A stretch of DNA of 15,870 nt from Thiomonas sp. (GTDB lineage: Bacteria > Pseudomonadota > Gammaproteobacteria > Burkholderiales > Burkholderiaceae_C). A model generated the notes under the pieces. That model had not been told where the DNA came from, did no database searches, and saw only the letters and a program-made list of their open reading frames with translations. The stretch spans positions 1 to 15,870 of the forward strand of contig JAQTVS010000023.1 of the NCBI GenBank assembly GCA_028706735.1, in the 5' to 3' direction. The stretch's first letter is position 1, and every line of letters starts with the position of its first letter. Shown piece by piece: positions 6,637-14,680 of this stretch. Position numbers and translations under genes: made by a program.

Positions 6637-7407
6637 ATGGGACTGGGGCTCTACATCATTGGCGACGAAATTCTGTCCGGCAAACGGCAGGACAAGCACT
6701 TCCCCCATGTGCTCGAACTCCTCAAGGCCCGCCAGATGCGGCTGGACTGGGTGCAATACCTGGGCGACGATCCGGCCTTGCTGGCCGCCGCGTTCCACGT
6801 CAGTTTTTCCCGCGGTGACGTGGCGCTGAGCTGCGGCGGCATCGGCGCCACGCCCGACGATCACACCCGCCAGAGCGCGGCCCGGGCGCTGGGGCTCCCG
6901 CTGGAACTCCACCCGGAAGCCAAGGCGTTGATCGAGCAGCGCGTGATCGATGCGCAGTTGGGCGATGTTGATGCGCCGGCCAACCTGCAACGTCTGCAAA
7001 TGGGCATGTTTGCGCAGGGCAGCGCCATCATTCCCAATCCTTACAACAAGATTCCGGGGTTTTCCATTCGGCAGCATTACTTCGTTCCGGGGTTTCCGGT
7101 GATGGCGTGGCCCATGCTGGAGTGGGCGCTGGACGGCCCGCTTGCCCATCTGCATGGGCAAGGCCATCAGGTGGAGCGCGCCGTCATCGTGCGCAAAGCC
7201 ATGGAATCCGACTTGACACCGCTGATGGAAGACATCGAGCGACGCTTTCCGGGCATCAAGGTGTTCAGCCTGCCTAGCGTCGATCATCCGGTGTGGGGTC
7301 GGCATATCGAGCTGGGCGTCAAGGGCGATGTGGCTGGAGTCGAACAGGCTTTTGCCTATTTATGTGCGCAACTGCCTGAGGGAATCTGGGAAGATGCACC
7401 GAAGTGA
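6637..7407 (+). CDS. CinA/MoeA-type molybdopterin-binding-domain protein
   Basis: This 256-residue protein matches the short CinA-like proteins of betaproteobacteria, which have the MoaB/MogA fold alone and lack the nicotinamide deamidase domain of full CinA. The N-terminus is GLYIIGDEILSGKRQDK (family form xIxxGDEILxG), and SCGGIGATPDDHT at 65-77 is the equivalent of the TGGxGPTxDD nucleotide/pterin-binding loop. Later segments (IPNPYNKIPGF, YFVPGFPVMAWPM) are also typical of this subgroup. I chose ATG at 6637, with GGGA about 8 bp upstream, because it gives the family N-terminus. The frame is open back to 6502, but the extra residues look non-coding. The substrate of these short forms is not established. 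The gene ends 8 bp before the first NtrC site of the glnA promoter; it faces away from the acyl ligase and appears to be transcribed alone. Confidence 0.85.
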   Translation: MGLGLYIIGDEILSGKRQDKHFPHVLELLKARQMRLDWVQYLGDDPALLAAAFHVSFSRGDVALSCGGIGATPDDHTRQSAARALGLPLELHPEAKALIEQRVIDAQLGDVDAPANLQRLQMGMFAQGSAIIPNPYNKIPGFSIRQHYFVPGFPVMAWPMLEWALDGPLAHLHGQGHQVERAVIVRKAMESDLTPLMEDIERRFPGIKVFSLPSVDHPVWGRHIELGVKGDVAGVEQAFAYLCAQLPEGIWEDAPK

Positions 7408-7415
7408 ACGGAGAG

Positions 7416-7458
7416 GCACTACATCGGTGCATTTTCGGGAAATGCACCGATGTAGTGC
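7416..7458. promoter_or_regulatory. Two NtrC-binding sites forming a 19-bp inverted repeat (glnA enhancer)
   Basis: Arms GCACTACATCGGTGCATTT (7416-7434) and AAATGCACCGATGTAGTGC (7440-7458) are perfect inverted complements around a 5-base centre. Each arm holds a 15-bp element, GCAC-N7-GTGC, closely matching the known NtrC dyad consensus (GCAC-N7-GTGC, as at enteric glnA). The centres are about 7423 and 7451, 28 bp apart. They lie about 125-165 bp upstream of the predicted sigma-54 start point, a normal enhancer distance. A further half-site, TGCACCGA, occurs at 7395-7402, inside the end of the preceding gene. No U-run follows, so I read this as an enhancer and not a terminator. Confidence 0.82.
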
Positions 7459-7460
7459 GT

Positions 7461-7488
7461 TTGGGTGTGATTGTTCAATCGCACCCAA
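7461..7488. repeat. Imperfect palindrome between NtrC sites and glnA promoter
   Basis: TTGGGTGTGATTG (7461-7473) and CAATCGCACCCAA (7476-7488) are inverted with one mismatch in 13 and a 2-base centre. The dyad starts 2 bp after the NtrC repeat. Its CACC and GGTG parts face opposite to an NtrC dyad, so it may bind another regulator or be a weak extra site; GTTCAATC recurs at 7509-7516. Confidence 0.5.
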
Positions 7489-7561
7489 TTGGCAGATGGC
7501 CTGCTCACGTTCAATCAATCACGAAGGTGCGCGGGTTGCGGGAGGCGAAGCCAGACGACTT

Positions 7562-7577
7562 GGGCACGCTTTCTGCT
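7562..7577 (+). promoter_or_regulatory. Sigma-54 (-24/-12) promoter of glnA
   Basis: The sequence GGGCACGCTTTCTGCT has GG at 7563-7564 and GC at 7575-7576, separated by exactly ten bases as sigma-54 requires. GGCAC matches the -24 box fully and CTGCT matches TTGCT at four of five bases in the -12 box. Transcription would start near 7588, giving a leader of about 95 bases before glnA. Upstream NtrC sites support this call. Confidence 0.8.
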
Positions 7578-7681
7578 AGATTATTTTCACTGCGCGGTGC
7601 ATCGCAGCAAACGATGTTGAGCGCCATCTTTTGATGCGAAGATGAACACGCAAACGCATTTCAACCTGACAGGAGATTTTC

Positions 7682-9097
7682 ATGAGCAAAACAGTCGCCG
7701 ATGTGCTGGGCATGGTCAAGGAGCACGATGTCAAATTCGTGGACTTCCGCTTCACTGATACACGCGGCAAGGAACAGCACGTCACGGTGCCGGTGTCGCA
7801 TTTCGACGAAGCCAAGTTTTCCGATGGACACGCCTTCGATGGATCTTCGATCGCTGGCTGGAAGGGCATTGAAGCCTCGGACATGCTGCTCATGCCCGAT
7901 CCCAACACCGCCAACGTCGATCCGTTCTACGAAGAAACCACGCTGCTGCTGAGCTGCGACGTGCTCGAACCCGGTGACGGCAAGCCCTATGACCGCGATC
8001 CGCGCTCCATCGCGAAGAAGGCCGAGGCCTACCTCAAGGCATCCGGCATTGGCGATACCGCCTACTTCGGCCCCGAGCCCGAATTCTTCATTTTCGACCA
8101 GGTGCGCTGGAATGTGGACATGTCGGGCAGCTTTGTCAAGATCGATTCCGACGAAGCCTCCTGGGCGACCGGCGAGAAGCTCGAAGGCGGCAATATGGGC
8201 CACCGCCCGTCGGTGAAGGGCGGCTATTTCCCGGTGCCCCCGGTGGACAGCCTGCAGGACATCCGCTCGGAAATGTGCCTGCTGCTGGAGCAGATGGGCG
8301 TGCCGGTCGAGGTGCATCACCACGAAGTGGCAGGCGCAGGCCAATGTGAAATCGGCACCAAGTTCTCCACCCTGGTGCAGCGCGCAGACTGGACGCAGAT
8401 TCTCAAGTACGTGGTGCATAACGTCTCGCACGCCTATGGCAAGACCGCGACCTTCATGCCCAAGCCCGTCGTCGGCGACAACGGTTCTGGAATGCATGTG
8501 CACCAGTCGATCTGGAAGGACGGCAAGAACCTGTTCGCGGGCAACGGCTATGCGGGCCTGAGCGAATTTGCGCTGTACTACATCGGCGGCATCATCAAAC
8601 ACGCCCGCGCACTGAACGCCATCACCAACCCCGGCACCAACTCCTACAAGCGACTGGTCCCCGGTTTCGAAGCCCCTGTGATGCTGGCTTACTCCGCGCG
8701 CAACCGCTCGGCCTCCATCCGCGTGCCTTTTGTCCCGAGCGACAAGGCCCGCCGCATCGAGGTGCGCTTCCCGGATCCGACCGCCAATCCCTACCTGGCC
8801 TTCTCGGCGCTGATGATGGCCGGCCTGGACGGCGTGGAAAACAAGATCCACCCGGGGGAAGCCGCGAGCAAGAACCTGTACGACCTGCCGCCGGAAGAAG
8901 AAGCCAAGATCCCGACCGTGTGCTCCAGCCTCGACCAGGCGTTGGACTATCTGGACAAGGATCGTGCCTTCCTGACCAAGGGCGGCGTGTTCAGCGACGA
9001 CTTCATCAGCGCCTACATTGAGCTGAAGATGGAAGAAGTCACCCGCTTCCGCATGACCACGCACCCGGTCGAGTTCGACATGTACTACTCGCTGTAA
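7682..9097 (+). CDS. glnA: Glutamine synthetase type I
   Basis: Glutamine synthetase joins ammonia and glutamate using ATP in the cytoplasm and is the main entry point for ammonia when it is scarce. The 471-residue length fits the GSI-beta class. Signatures are DGSSIAGWK at 53-61, the metal-binding EPEFF segment, the ATP-binding [10 protein letters not shown], and the glutamate-site run [18 protein letters not shown]. The adenylylation tyrosine is present at residue 400 in [10 protein letters not shown], so activity is expected to be controlled by GlnE. The start ATG has AGGAG at 7671-7675, six bases upstream. Expression is likely driven by the NtrC-dependent sigma-54 promoter described upstream, and the transcript ends at a strong terminator 20 bp after the stop. 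NtrB and NtrC are encoded downstream. Confidence 0.98.
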   Translation: MSKTVADVLGMVKEHDVKFVDFRFTDTRGKEQHVTVPVSHFDEAKFSDGHAFDGSSIAGWKGIEASDMLLMPDPNTANVDPFYEETTLLLSCDVLEPGDGKPYDRDPRSIAKKAEAYLKASGIGDTAYFGPEPEFFIFDQVRWNVDMSGSFVKIDSDEASWATGEKLEGGNMGHRPSVKGGYFPVPPVDSLQDIRSEMCLLLEQMGVPVEVHHHEVAGAGQCEIGTKFSTLVQRADWTQILKYVVHNVSHAYGKTATFMPKPVVGDNGSGMHVHQSIWKDGKNLFAGNGYAGLSEFALYYIGGIIKHARALNAITNPGTNSYKRLVPGFEAPVMLAYSARNRSASIRVPFVPSDKARRIEVRFPDPTANPYLAFSALMMAGLDGVENKIHPGEAASKNLYDLPPEEEAKIPTVCSSLDQALDYLDKDRAFLTKGGVFSDDFISAYIELKMEEVTRFRMTTHPVEFDMYYSL

Positions 9098-9116
9098 TTG
9101 GTCAACCTGGTGCAAG

Positions 9117-9142
9117 AGCGGCCTTCGGGCCGCTTTTTTTTT
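9117..9142 (+). terminator. Intrinsic terminator of glnA
   Basis: AGCGGCC (9117-9123) and GGCCGCT (9128-9134) pair perfectly around a TTCG tetraloop and are followed by a run of nine T (9134-9142). This is a textbook rho-independent terminator placed 20 bp after the glnA stop. It separates glnA from the downstream secreted-protein, ntrB and ntrC genes, which must have read-through or their own promoter. Confidence 0.95.
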
Positions 9143-9232
9143 GGAATTTACGCCACACTCTGTCGGCCTGCACCGTAGCCCGGACGTTGCCAGACTTACA
9201 CTGCATTCCACTGATCTGACTGTTGCACCACC

Positions 9233-9787
9233 ATGACTCTGTTTGCCCGATCGACTGTTCACCACGCCGCGCTCGCGGTGTTTGCGACTCTGGCCCTTGC
9301 CTCTGCTGCGCAGGCCCAGACCGACCCGCCGCGGGTTTACCGCTGCCCGGACAACTCGTACACCAACGATCTGTCGGAGGTGAAAGCCAAGAATTGCAAA
9401 CTGATCGACAACGCGAACGTCAGCATTCTTTCCAGCCCGGGCATGACGCCCAAGGTCATCGGCTCGGGCAGCAAGGAGGGCGGGCAGAAGGCCAGCCAGA
9501 ATGGGAACCAAGCCGCGCGCGTTGCCCCCTCCACGCAGAAAGAGCGCGACCTGGAGGCGCGTCGCATCCTGGAGCAGGAGTTGCAGCAGCAACAGGCGCT
9601 GCTGGATCAACAGGTCAAGGCCTACAACAACGGCCACCCTGATTACCTGCCCAGTGAGCGCATTTTTGGAGGCGGAGTGAAGGGCGGGGAATACGCCCAG
9701 CGCGTCGCGACGATGAAAGACCAGCTCGCCATGACGCAGGCCAACATCGCCGCGCTTCAGCGCGAACTGCAAAAGTATCCGCAATGA
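9233..9787 (+). CDS. Secreted coiled-coil protein of unknown function, DUF4124-like start
   Basis: The 184-residue product has a clear signal peptide (hydrophobic 12-24, likely cleavage after Ala-Gln-Ala at 26-28). Residues 35-58 read VYRCPDNSYTND...NCKLID, with cysteines at 38 and 55 that could form a disulfide; the start resembles the small DUF4124 periplasmic domain. The middle (about 60-95) is Gly/Ser/Asn-rich and flexible, and residues about 100-130 and 158-182 are rich in Glu, Gln, Leu and Ala in a coiled-coil pattern (EQELQQQQALLDQQ). I recall a secreted protein of this kind between glnA and the ntrBC pair in related Burkholderiales, but no function is known to me. It has no good ribosome site before the ATG. 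The position suggests co-expression with ntrBC; no nitrogen role can be read from the sequence. Confidence 0.8.
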   Translation: MTLFARSTVHHAALAVFATLALASAAQAQTDPPRVYRCPDNSYTNDLSEVKAKNCKLIDNANVSILSSPGMTPKVIGSGSKEGGQKASQNGNQAARVAPSTQKERDLEARRILEQELQQQQALLDQQVKAYNNGHPDYLPSERIFGGGVKGGEYAQRVATMKDQLAMTQANIAALQRELQKYPQ

Positions 9788-9845
9788 GCGCAGACCAGAC
9801 CGCAGGCTGGGCTGCCGTTTCATTGTGGCGCTGAGGAGCGCGGCT

Positions 9846-10913
9846 GTGTCACAGGGCGGGAGCGACTATCCGGGGCTGGAATGGCTGGCGTCGATGGCCG
9901 CGCTGGTGGACGCGCAGGGCGCGATCCGCTACGCCAATCCGGCGCTGGAAAACGGCCTGGGCGTCTCCCGTCGTCAACTGCAAAAGCAGGATCTGGGGCT
10001 CTGGATGGATTGCCCCGCGCTGTGGCATGAATCGCTCGCGCAGGTGCGCAGCAACGAATTCAGCAGCAAGCGTTTCGACTGCCTGATCCGCCTGCGCGAT
10101 CTGCGCGATCCGGTGCAGGTGCAGGTCATCGTGGCGCGCACCGACCACCCAGACGGACTGCTGCTCGCCGAGGTGGTGGAGATCAGCCAGCAGGCGCGGC
10201 TGGAGCGTGAGGAGCAGTGGAACAACCAGGCGCAGGCGAACAAGGAACTGATCCGCAATCTGGCGCACGAGATCAAAAATCCGCTGGGCGGCATACGCGG
10301 CGCGGCGCAATTGCTGCATGCCGAACTGCCTTCGTTCGAATTGCAGGAGTACACCCAGGTCATCATTGCCGAGGCCGACCGGCTGCAGACTCTGGTGGAC
10401 CGCCTGCTGGCGCCGCACCGCAAGCCGCATGTGGTGGGCGACGTGAACATCCACGAGGTTTGCGAGCATGTCCGCACCCTGCTGCAGGCGGAGTTTCCTC
10501 ATGGGCTGGACATCGAGCAAGACTACGACGCCAGCCTGCCCGAGTTTCGCGGCGACAAGGAGCAGCTCATTCAGGCGGTACTCAACATCGCACACAACGC
10601 CGCGCAGGCCTTGCAGCAACGCATCGTCGCAGGGGACGCGAAGATCGTGTTCCGCACCCGCGTGGCGCGGCAGATGACGGTGGCACGCCAGCGCTACAAG
10701 CTGGCACTGGTCTTGCATATCGTGGACAACGGGCCTGGAGTGCCGGCGGAACTGAAGGATCGCATCTTTTTTCCGCTGATCTCGGGCCGAGAAGGAGGAA
10801 GTGGACTGGGACTCACCCTGGCCCAGACCTTTGTCCAGCAACATCAGGGAACCATCGAATGCGACAGCCAACCCGGCAACACCGATTTCCGCATCACCAT
10901 CCCGCTGCCTTGA
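9846..10913 (+). CDS. glnL: Nitrogen regulation sensor kinase NtrB
   Basis: NtrB phosphorylates or dephosphorylates NtrC according to the PII signal. It has no membrane segment, as expected for this cytoplasmic kinase. A PAS domain covers about residues 10-120 (LEWLASMAALVDAQGAIRYAN at its start), followed by the H-box NLAHEIKNPLGG with the phosphorylated His141. The ATP-binding part shows the N-box (NIAHNAAQAL), the G1 box DNGPGVP and the G2 box GGSGLGLTLA. I chose GTG at 9846 because GAGGAG lies 7 bp upstream at 9833-9838; a GTG at 9825 would add seven residues and has no ribosome site. The protein of 355 residues is normal in length. ntrC begins 31 bp downstream, so the two form an operon. 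Also called ntrB. Confidence 0.95.
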   Translation: MSQGGSDYPGLEWLASMAALVDAQGAIRYANPALENGLGVSRRQLQKQDLGLWMDCPALWHESLAQVRSNEFSSKRFDCLIRLRDLRDPVQVQVIVARTDHPDGLLLAEVVEISQQARLEREEQWNNQAQANKELIRNLAHEIKNPLGGIRGAAQLLHAELPSFELQEYTQVIIAEADRLQTLVDRLLAPHRKPHVVGDVNIHEVCEHVRTLLQAEFPHGLDIEQDYDASLPEFRGDKEQLIQAVLNIAHNAAQALQQRIVAGDAKIVFRTRVARQMTVARQRYKLALVLHIVDNGPGVPAELKDRIFFPLISGREGGSGLGLTLAQTFVQQHQGTIECDSQPGNTDFRITIPLP

Positions 10914-10944
10914 CTTGGTGCAGGCGGTTCGCAGGGAGTGCGCA

Positions 10945-12438
10945 ATGAAGCCGATCTGGGTGGTCGATGACGATGCCTCGATCCGCTTCGTGCTGGAGAA
11001 GGCGCTGCAGAAAGCTGGCATGGAGGTGCGCAGTTTTTCCAATCCGCGCGATGTCCTGAGCGCTTTCGCGGAGTCTTGCCCGCAGGTGCTCATCAGCGAC
11101 ATCCGCATGCCTGGCGGCAACGGCATCGACCTGCTGCAGCAGATCCGCCAGTCGCACCCCAGCCTGCCGGTCATCATCATGACCGCGTATTCCGATCTCG
11201 ACAGCGCCGTGGCCTCGCTGCAGGGCGGCGCGTTCGACTATCTGAGCAAACCCTTCGACGTCGACAAGGCGGTCGATCTCATTCAGCGCGCGGTCGATGA
11301 AAGCCTGCGCGAAGAGCAGGCCGAGGACGCGCAGCAGGACGCGCCTGAACTCCTCGGCCAAGCTCCCGCCATGCAGGACGTGTTCCGCGCCATCGGCCGT
11401 CTGGCGCACTCGCAAGTCACCGTGCTCATCACCGGCGAATCCGGTTCGGGCAAGGAACTGGTGGCGCGTGCGCTGCACAAGCACAGCCCGCGCTCGGGCG
11501 GCCCGTTTGTCGCCATCAACACTGCGGCCATCCCCAAGGACCTGCTGGAGAGCGAGCTGTTCGGCCACGAGCGCGGCGCGTTCACCGGTGCGCAGACCAT
11601 GCGGCGCGGACGCTTCGAGCAGGCCGAAGGCGGCACGCTGTTTCTCGACGAAATCGGCGACATGCCGCTGGAGTTGCAGACCCGTCTGCTGCGCGTGCTG
11701 TCCGACGGCCACTATTACCGCGTGGGCGGGCATAGCGCCATCAAGTCCCATGTGCGGGTCATCGCCGCAACGCACCAGAATCTGGAGCAGCATGTCGCGC
11801 AGGGCAAGTTCCGCGAAGACCTGTTTCACCGCCTCAATGTGATTCGCCTGCGCTTGCCGCCGCTGCGCGAACGCAGCGAAGACATCGCGCCGCTCACCCG
11901 CCATTTCCTGCAGCGCAGTGCGCAGGAGCTCGGGGTGGAGCCCAAGCGCATCTCCACCGAGTCGCTGCATGTGCTGCAGAAATTTCCCTTTCCGGGCAAT
12001 GTGCGCCAGTTGGAAAACCTGTGCCAGTGGCTCACCGTCATGGCACCGGCGCAGGTCATTCAGGCCAAGGATCTGCCGGAAGATGTGCGCCCCGGCGCCG
12101 CCGCTTTTGGGGCGGGCGCAGGCCCTGCCCCCGAGGTTTTGCACGCTGCTGCGCCGGACAAGGCCAGTCTTGCGGCTGCCGCGTCCATGCCGCAGGCGCC
12201 GATGCCTGTGGTGCAGCCTGAAGCGGATTGGGAAACCCGTGTGGAGCAGGTTGCCCTGAGCCTGATGCGCGACGGCACGCCGGACGTCATGCACCACCTC
12301 ACGCAACGCTTCGAGCGCGCCGTCATTTCTGCGGCCCTGGAACAAACACATGGCCGTCGCATCGAGGCGGCGCAAAAACTGGGCATTGGTCGCAACACCA
12401 TCACCCGCAAGATTCAGGAACTGGGGATGGAAGACTGA
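10945..12438 (+). CDS. glnG: Nitrogen regulation response regulator NtrC
   Basis: NtrC is the sigma-54 activator for nitrogen-limitation genes. The receiver domain (about 1-120) has the acidic pocket DDD at 8-10 and phosphoacceptor Asp52 in SDIRMP. The AAA+ domain carries the Walker A loop GESGSGKE at 164-171, the sigma-54 contact loop GAFTGA at 211-216, and Walker B FLDE with Asp235 and Glu236. The C-terminal Fis-type helix-turn-helix is near 455-497 (EAAQKLGIGRNTITRKIQ). Between the last two domains lies a long Ala/Pro-rich linker (roughly 385-430), more extended than in the enteric protein. I chose ATG at 10945, with AGGGAG at 10933-10938, which gives the normal N-terminus MKPIWVVDDD; length 497. 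The likely target is the paired NtrC site before glnA in this window. Also called ntrC. Confidence 0.97.
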   Translation: MKPIWVVDDDASIRFVLEKALQKAGMEVRSFSNPRDVLSAFAESCPQVLISDIRMPGGNGIDLLQQIRQSHPSLPVIIMTAYSDLDSAVASLQGGAFDYLSKPFDVDKAVDLIQRAVDESLREEQAEDAQQDAPELLGQAPAMQDVFRAIGRLAHSQVTVLITGESGSGKELVARALHKHSPRSGGPFVAINTAAIPKDLLESELFGHERGAFTGAQTMRRGRFEQAEGGTLFLDEIGDMPLELQTRLLRVLSDGHYYRVGGHSAIKSHVRVIAATHQNLEQHVAQGKFREDLFHRLNVIRLRLPPLRERSEDIAPLTRHFLQRSAQELGVEPKRISTESLHVLQKFPFPGNVRQLENLCQWLTVMAPAQVIQAKDLPEDVRPGAAAFGAGAGPAPEVLHAAAPDKASLAAAASMPQAPMPVVQPEADWETRVEQVALSLMRDGTPDVMHHLTQRFERAVISAALEQTHGRRIEAAQKLGIGRNTITRKIQELGMED

Positions 12439-12451
12439 GCGGGCTGCGTCC

Positions 12452-13219
12452 TTAAAGCGCAAATTCGGCGATCACCGGGGCGTGGTCGCTGGGGCGCTCG
12501 TTCTTGCGCGGGGTTTTGTCGATGCTGCAGGACTGCAGGGCGGGGCGCAGCGCGGCGCTCACCAGAATGTGATCGATGCGCAGTCCCTGATTTTTGCGGA
12601 ACGCCAGATTGCGGTAATCCCACCAGCTCCAGCTCTTCGGCGCCTGCTCGAAGGCGCGGAACGCGTCGAATAGGCCGAGCCCGAGCAATTGCTGAAAATG
12701 CGCACGCTCCTGCGGTGTGCAGTGAATCTGCCCGGCCCAGGCCACGGGGTCGTAGACATCGCGGTCTTCCGGCGCGATATTGAAGTCTCCCAGCAGGACC
12801 AGATTGGGCGCATGCTGCAGTTCCGTCGCAACCCAGGCCTGCAAGGCGTCGAGCCATTGCATTTTGTAGGCGAACTTGTCGCTGTCCGGGGCTTGGCCGT
12901 TGGGAAAGTAAGTGTCGATCACCCGCACCCCGCGCACCGTGGCCGCGATCACCCGCGCCTGCGCATCGTCCAGGCCGGGGAGATTGCATTGCACCGACTC
13001 CAGCGGATGCCGGCTCAGCAGCGCCACGCCGTTGTAGGTGCGCTGACCGAAGAACGCGCTTTGGTAGCCAACGGCTTCGAACGCATCCTTCGGGAATTTG
13101 TCGTCGGTCAGCTTGGTTTCCTGCAGCGCCAGCACATCAGGCTGCTGCGCCTGCAGCCAATCCAGCACCTGCGGCAGGCGCACGGTCAGAGAATTCACAT
13201 TCCAAGTGGCGATTTTCAT
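12452..13219 (-). CDS. xth: Exodeoxyribonuclease III family AP endonuclease
   Basis: Exonuclease III repairs DNA by cutting at abasic sites and removing 3' blocking groups. The 255 residues carry the full set of family motifs: NVNS with Asn7, LQETK with Glu34, Tyr104 in DTYFPNGQ, GDFN with Asp145 and Asn147, WWDYR, RIDHILVS, and the C-terminal SDHAPV with Asp245 and His246. I chose ATG at 13219 because it gives MKIATWNVNS, the standard N-terminus; the open frame continues upstream to 13312 without family similarity. No clear ribosome site is visible. It converges on ntrC with a 13-base gap and no visible terminator, and lies 93 bp downstream of the flavin oxidoreductase gene on the same strand, so it may have its own weak promoter or be co-transcribed. 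Confidence 0.95.
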   Translation of the reverse strand: MKIATWNVNSLTVRLPQVLDWLQAQQPDVLALQETKLTDDKFPKDAFEAVGYQSAFFGQRTYNGVALLSRHPLESVQCNLPGLDDAQARVIAATVRGVRVIDTYFPNGQAPDSDKFAYKMQWLDALQAWVATELQHAPNLVLLGDFNIAPEDRDVYDPVAWAGQIHCTPQERAHFQQLLGLGLFDAFRAFEQAPKSWSWWDYRNLAFRKNQGLRIDHILVSAALRPALQSCSIDKTPRKNERPSDHAPVIAEFAL

Positions 13220-13280
13220 GCAGGTGACAGGCGAGACGCGAGACCGAACGGAGGCCGCTGAGTCTAAACCAGGGATGCAC

Positions 13281-13300
13281 GCTGGCGCTGCGACGCCAGC
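13281..13300 (-). other. Hairpin between oxidoreductase and xth genes
   Basis: GCTGGCG (13281-13287) and CGCCAGC (13294-13300) pair perfectly around a six-base loop, 13 bp past the stop of the old yellow enzyme gene on the minus strand. There is no T-run after it, so it may be a weak or Rho-assisted terminator, an mRNA-stabilising stem, or chance in GC-rich DNA. Confidence 0.35.
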
Positions 13301-13312
13301 CCGGTGCGGCAT

Positions 13313-14428
13313 TTACGCTGCGCTGTGGAGTGTTTCGAGCGCGGGATAGTCGGTGTAACCCGCTTCGCCGCCTCCGTAAAACGTGGCCGGATTGGGTTTG
13401 TTGAGCGCCGCGCCTTGCTTGAAGCGGGCCACCAGGTCGGGGTTGGCGATGAAGGGGCGGCCAAAGGCGACCGCATCAGCCAGGCCAGACGCAATGCGGG
13501 CGGCGGCAGATTCTGCGGTGTAGTTGCCGCAGACGATCAGGCGGCCGGCATAGGCTGCGCGCAGTTGCTTGCGGAAGGCGTCGGTCAGCGCGGGGCCGCC
13601 GGCCCAGTCCGGCTCGGCGATGTGGATGTAGGCCACGCCGCGTTTGCTGAATTCAGCAGCCAGATAGAGGTGGATGGCTTCGGTCTGCGCGTCCTGGATG
13701 TCATGCCGCGTGAAGTGCGGCGAGAGGCGCACCCCGACGCGCTGCGCTCCGGCCACCGCGATGATGGCATCCATCGCTTCGAGCACGATGCGCGCGCGGT
13801 TCTCCAGGCTGCCGCCGTACTGATCGGTGCGCTGGTTGCTGTTGGTGGAGAGGAATTGCTGCAGCAGATAGCCGTTGGCGCTGTGCAGTTCCAGCATGTC
13901 GAAACCGGCGGCCAGCGCGTTTTTGGCGGCGTGCGCGTAGTCGGCGATGATGCCGGGAATTTCTGCAGTGTCCAGCGCACGCGGCATGTCGCAGGGCACG
14001 CGTGCCGGGCCTTCTGGCAGCACCACGAAGGACTCGCCGGTGTCACTGCGAATGGCGCTCGGCGCCACTGGCGCCTGGCCGTTTTCCTGCAGCAGGTGAT
14101 GTGAAATGCGGCCGACGTGCCAGAGTTGCATGGCGATCCGCCCGCCCGCCGCATGCACTGCGCCGGTCACCTGCTGCCAGCCTTGCACTTGCGCATCGGA
14201 ATAGATGCCGGGGGTGAACGCATAGCCCTGGCCTTGCCGGGAAATTTGCGTCGCTTCGCTCACGATCAGCCCGGCGGTGGCGCGCTGGGCGTAATAGGTC
14301 GCGTTCATCGCGTTGGGAATGTCGCCGGGCTGGCTGGCGCGCGAGCGGGTGAGCGGCGCCATGATGATGCGATTGGGCAGATCCAGCGTGCCAAGTTGAA
14401 CGGGTTCGAAGAGTGCTGTTGTGGTCAT
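13313..14428 (-). CDS. Old yellow enzyme family NAD(P)H:flavin oxidoreductase (NemA-like)
   Basis: These FMN enzymes reduce electron-poor double bonds and nitro compounds using NAD(P)H. The 371-residue TIM-barrel protein has MAPLTRSR at 23-30 with Thr27 near the flavin, Gln101 and WHVGR, the substrate-binding pair His182 and Asn185 in LHSANGYLLQQF with Tyr187, YGGSLENR at 204-211, and the phosphate-binding AFGRPFIANPD near the C-terminus. The Thr at position 27 and the HxxN pair place it in the classical group with NemA, OPR-type and pentaerythritol tetranitrate reductases. The ATG at 14428 has GGAG eight bases upstream; the open frame extends further but without family similarity. No TetR-type regulator such as NemR is adjacent. 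A TATGAT box at 14589-14584 on the minus strand could be its promoter. The physiological substrate is unknown. Confidence 0.93.
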   Translation of the reverse strand: MTTTALFEPVQLGTLDLPNRIIMAPLTRSRASQPGDIPNAMNATYYAQRATAGLIVSEATQISRQGQGYAFTPGIYSDAQVQGWQQVTGAVHAAGGRIAMQLWHVGRISHHLLQENGQAPVAPSAIRSDTGESFVVLPEGPARVPCDMPRALDTAEIPGIIADYAHAAKNALAAGFDMLELHSANGYLLQQFLSTNSNQRTDQYGGSLENRARIVLEAMDAIIAVAGAQRVGVRLSPHFTRHDIQDAQTEAIHLYLAAEFSKRGVAYIHIAEPDWAGGPALTDAFRKQLRAAYAGRLIVCGNYTAESAAARIASGLADAVAFGRPFIANPDLVARFKQGAALNKPNPATFYGGGEAGYTDYPALETLHSAA

Positions 14429-14576
14429 TGTTGGGCTCCAGGTTTGTGCAATGCAGCAACTATCGTAAGCGGGCCGGGCAGGAACTGCATCAACCGCAGT
14501 GCAGCAGGTCTTGAGCGGGTGTGATAGTGCAGGTTCACGCTCCCTCTTCACCCGGTTCTGGCGGTGCGTCGGGGGC

Positions 14577-14635
14577 TCAATCAATCATAAATTTGGATAA
14601 GAAAAATTAAAAGTATTCGTTTGTTGAATGAATGA
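14577..14635. promoter_or_regulatory. AT-rich divergent promoter region
   Basis: Between the old yellow enzyme and the molybdoenzyme genes, a 59-bp AT-rich tract contrasts with the GC-rich surroundings. On the minus strand TATGAT (14589-14584) matches the -10 box at five of six positions, with only a weak -35 TTTTAA 17 bp upstream. Imperfect inverted arms (9 of 12) lie at 14577-14588 and 14624-14635. The rest of the 252-bp gap shows nothing I can name. Confidence 0.35.
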
Positions 14636-14680
14636 CCGGGGACTAGGGTTGAGGCAAGCACTCTGAAACACCTCTTTGCC

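Noticed and set aside
7416..7458. The 19-bp inverted repeat as an intrinsic terminator for the CinA-like gene
   Set aside because: No T-run follows on either strand, and each arm holds a near-consensus NtrC dyad at enhancer distance from a sigma-54 promoter. A secondary hairpin effect cannot be excluded.
9187..9216. A sigma-70 promoter for the secreted-protein gene (TTGCCA followed 17 bp later by ACTGAT)
   Set aside because: The -10 box matches only three of six positions, so I cannot separate it from chance, although some promoter after the glnA terminator is likely.
7661..9823. A 720-codon open frame on the minus strand opposite glnA and the secreted-protein gene
   Set aside because: It is antisense to an unmistakable glutamine synthetase and lacks recognisable motifs; long antisense open frames are expected from the codon bias of GC-rich genes.
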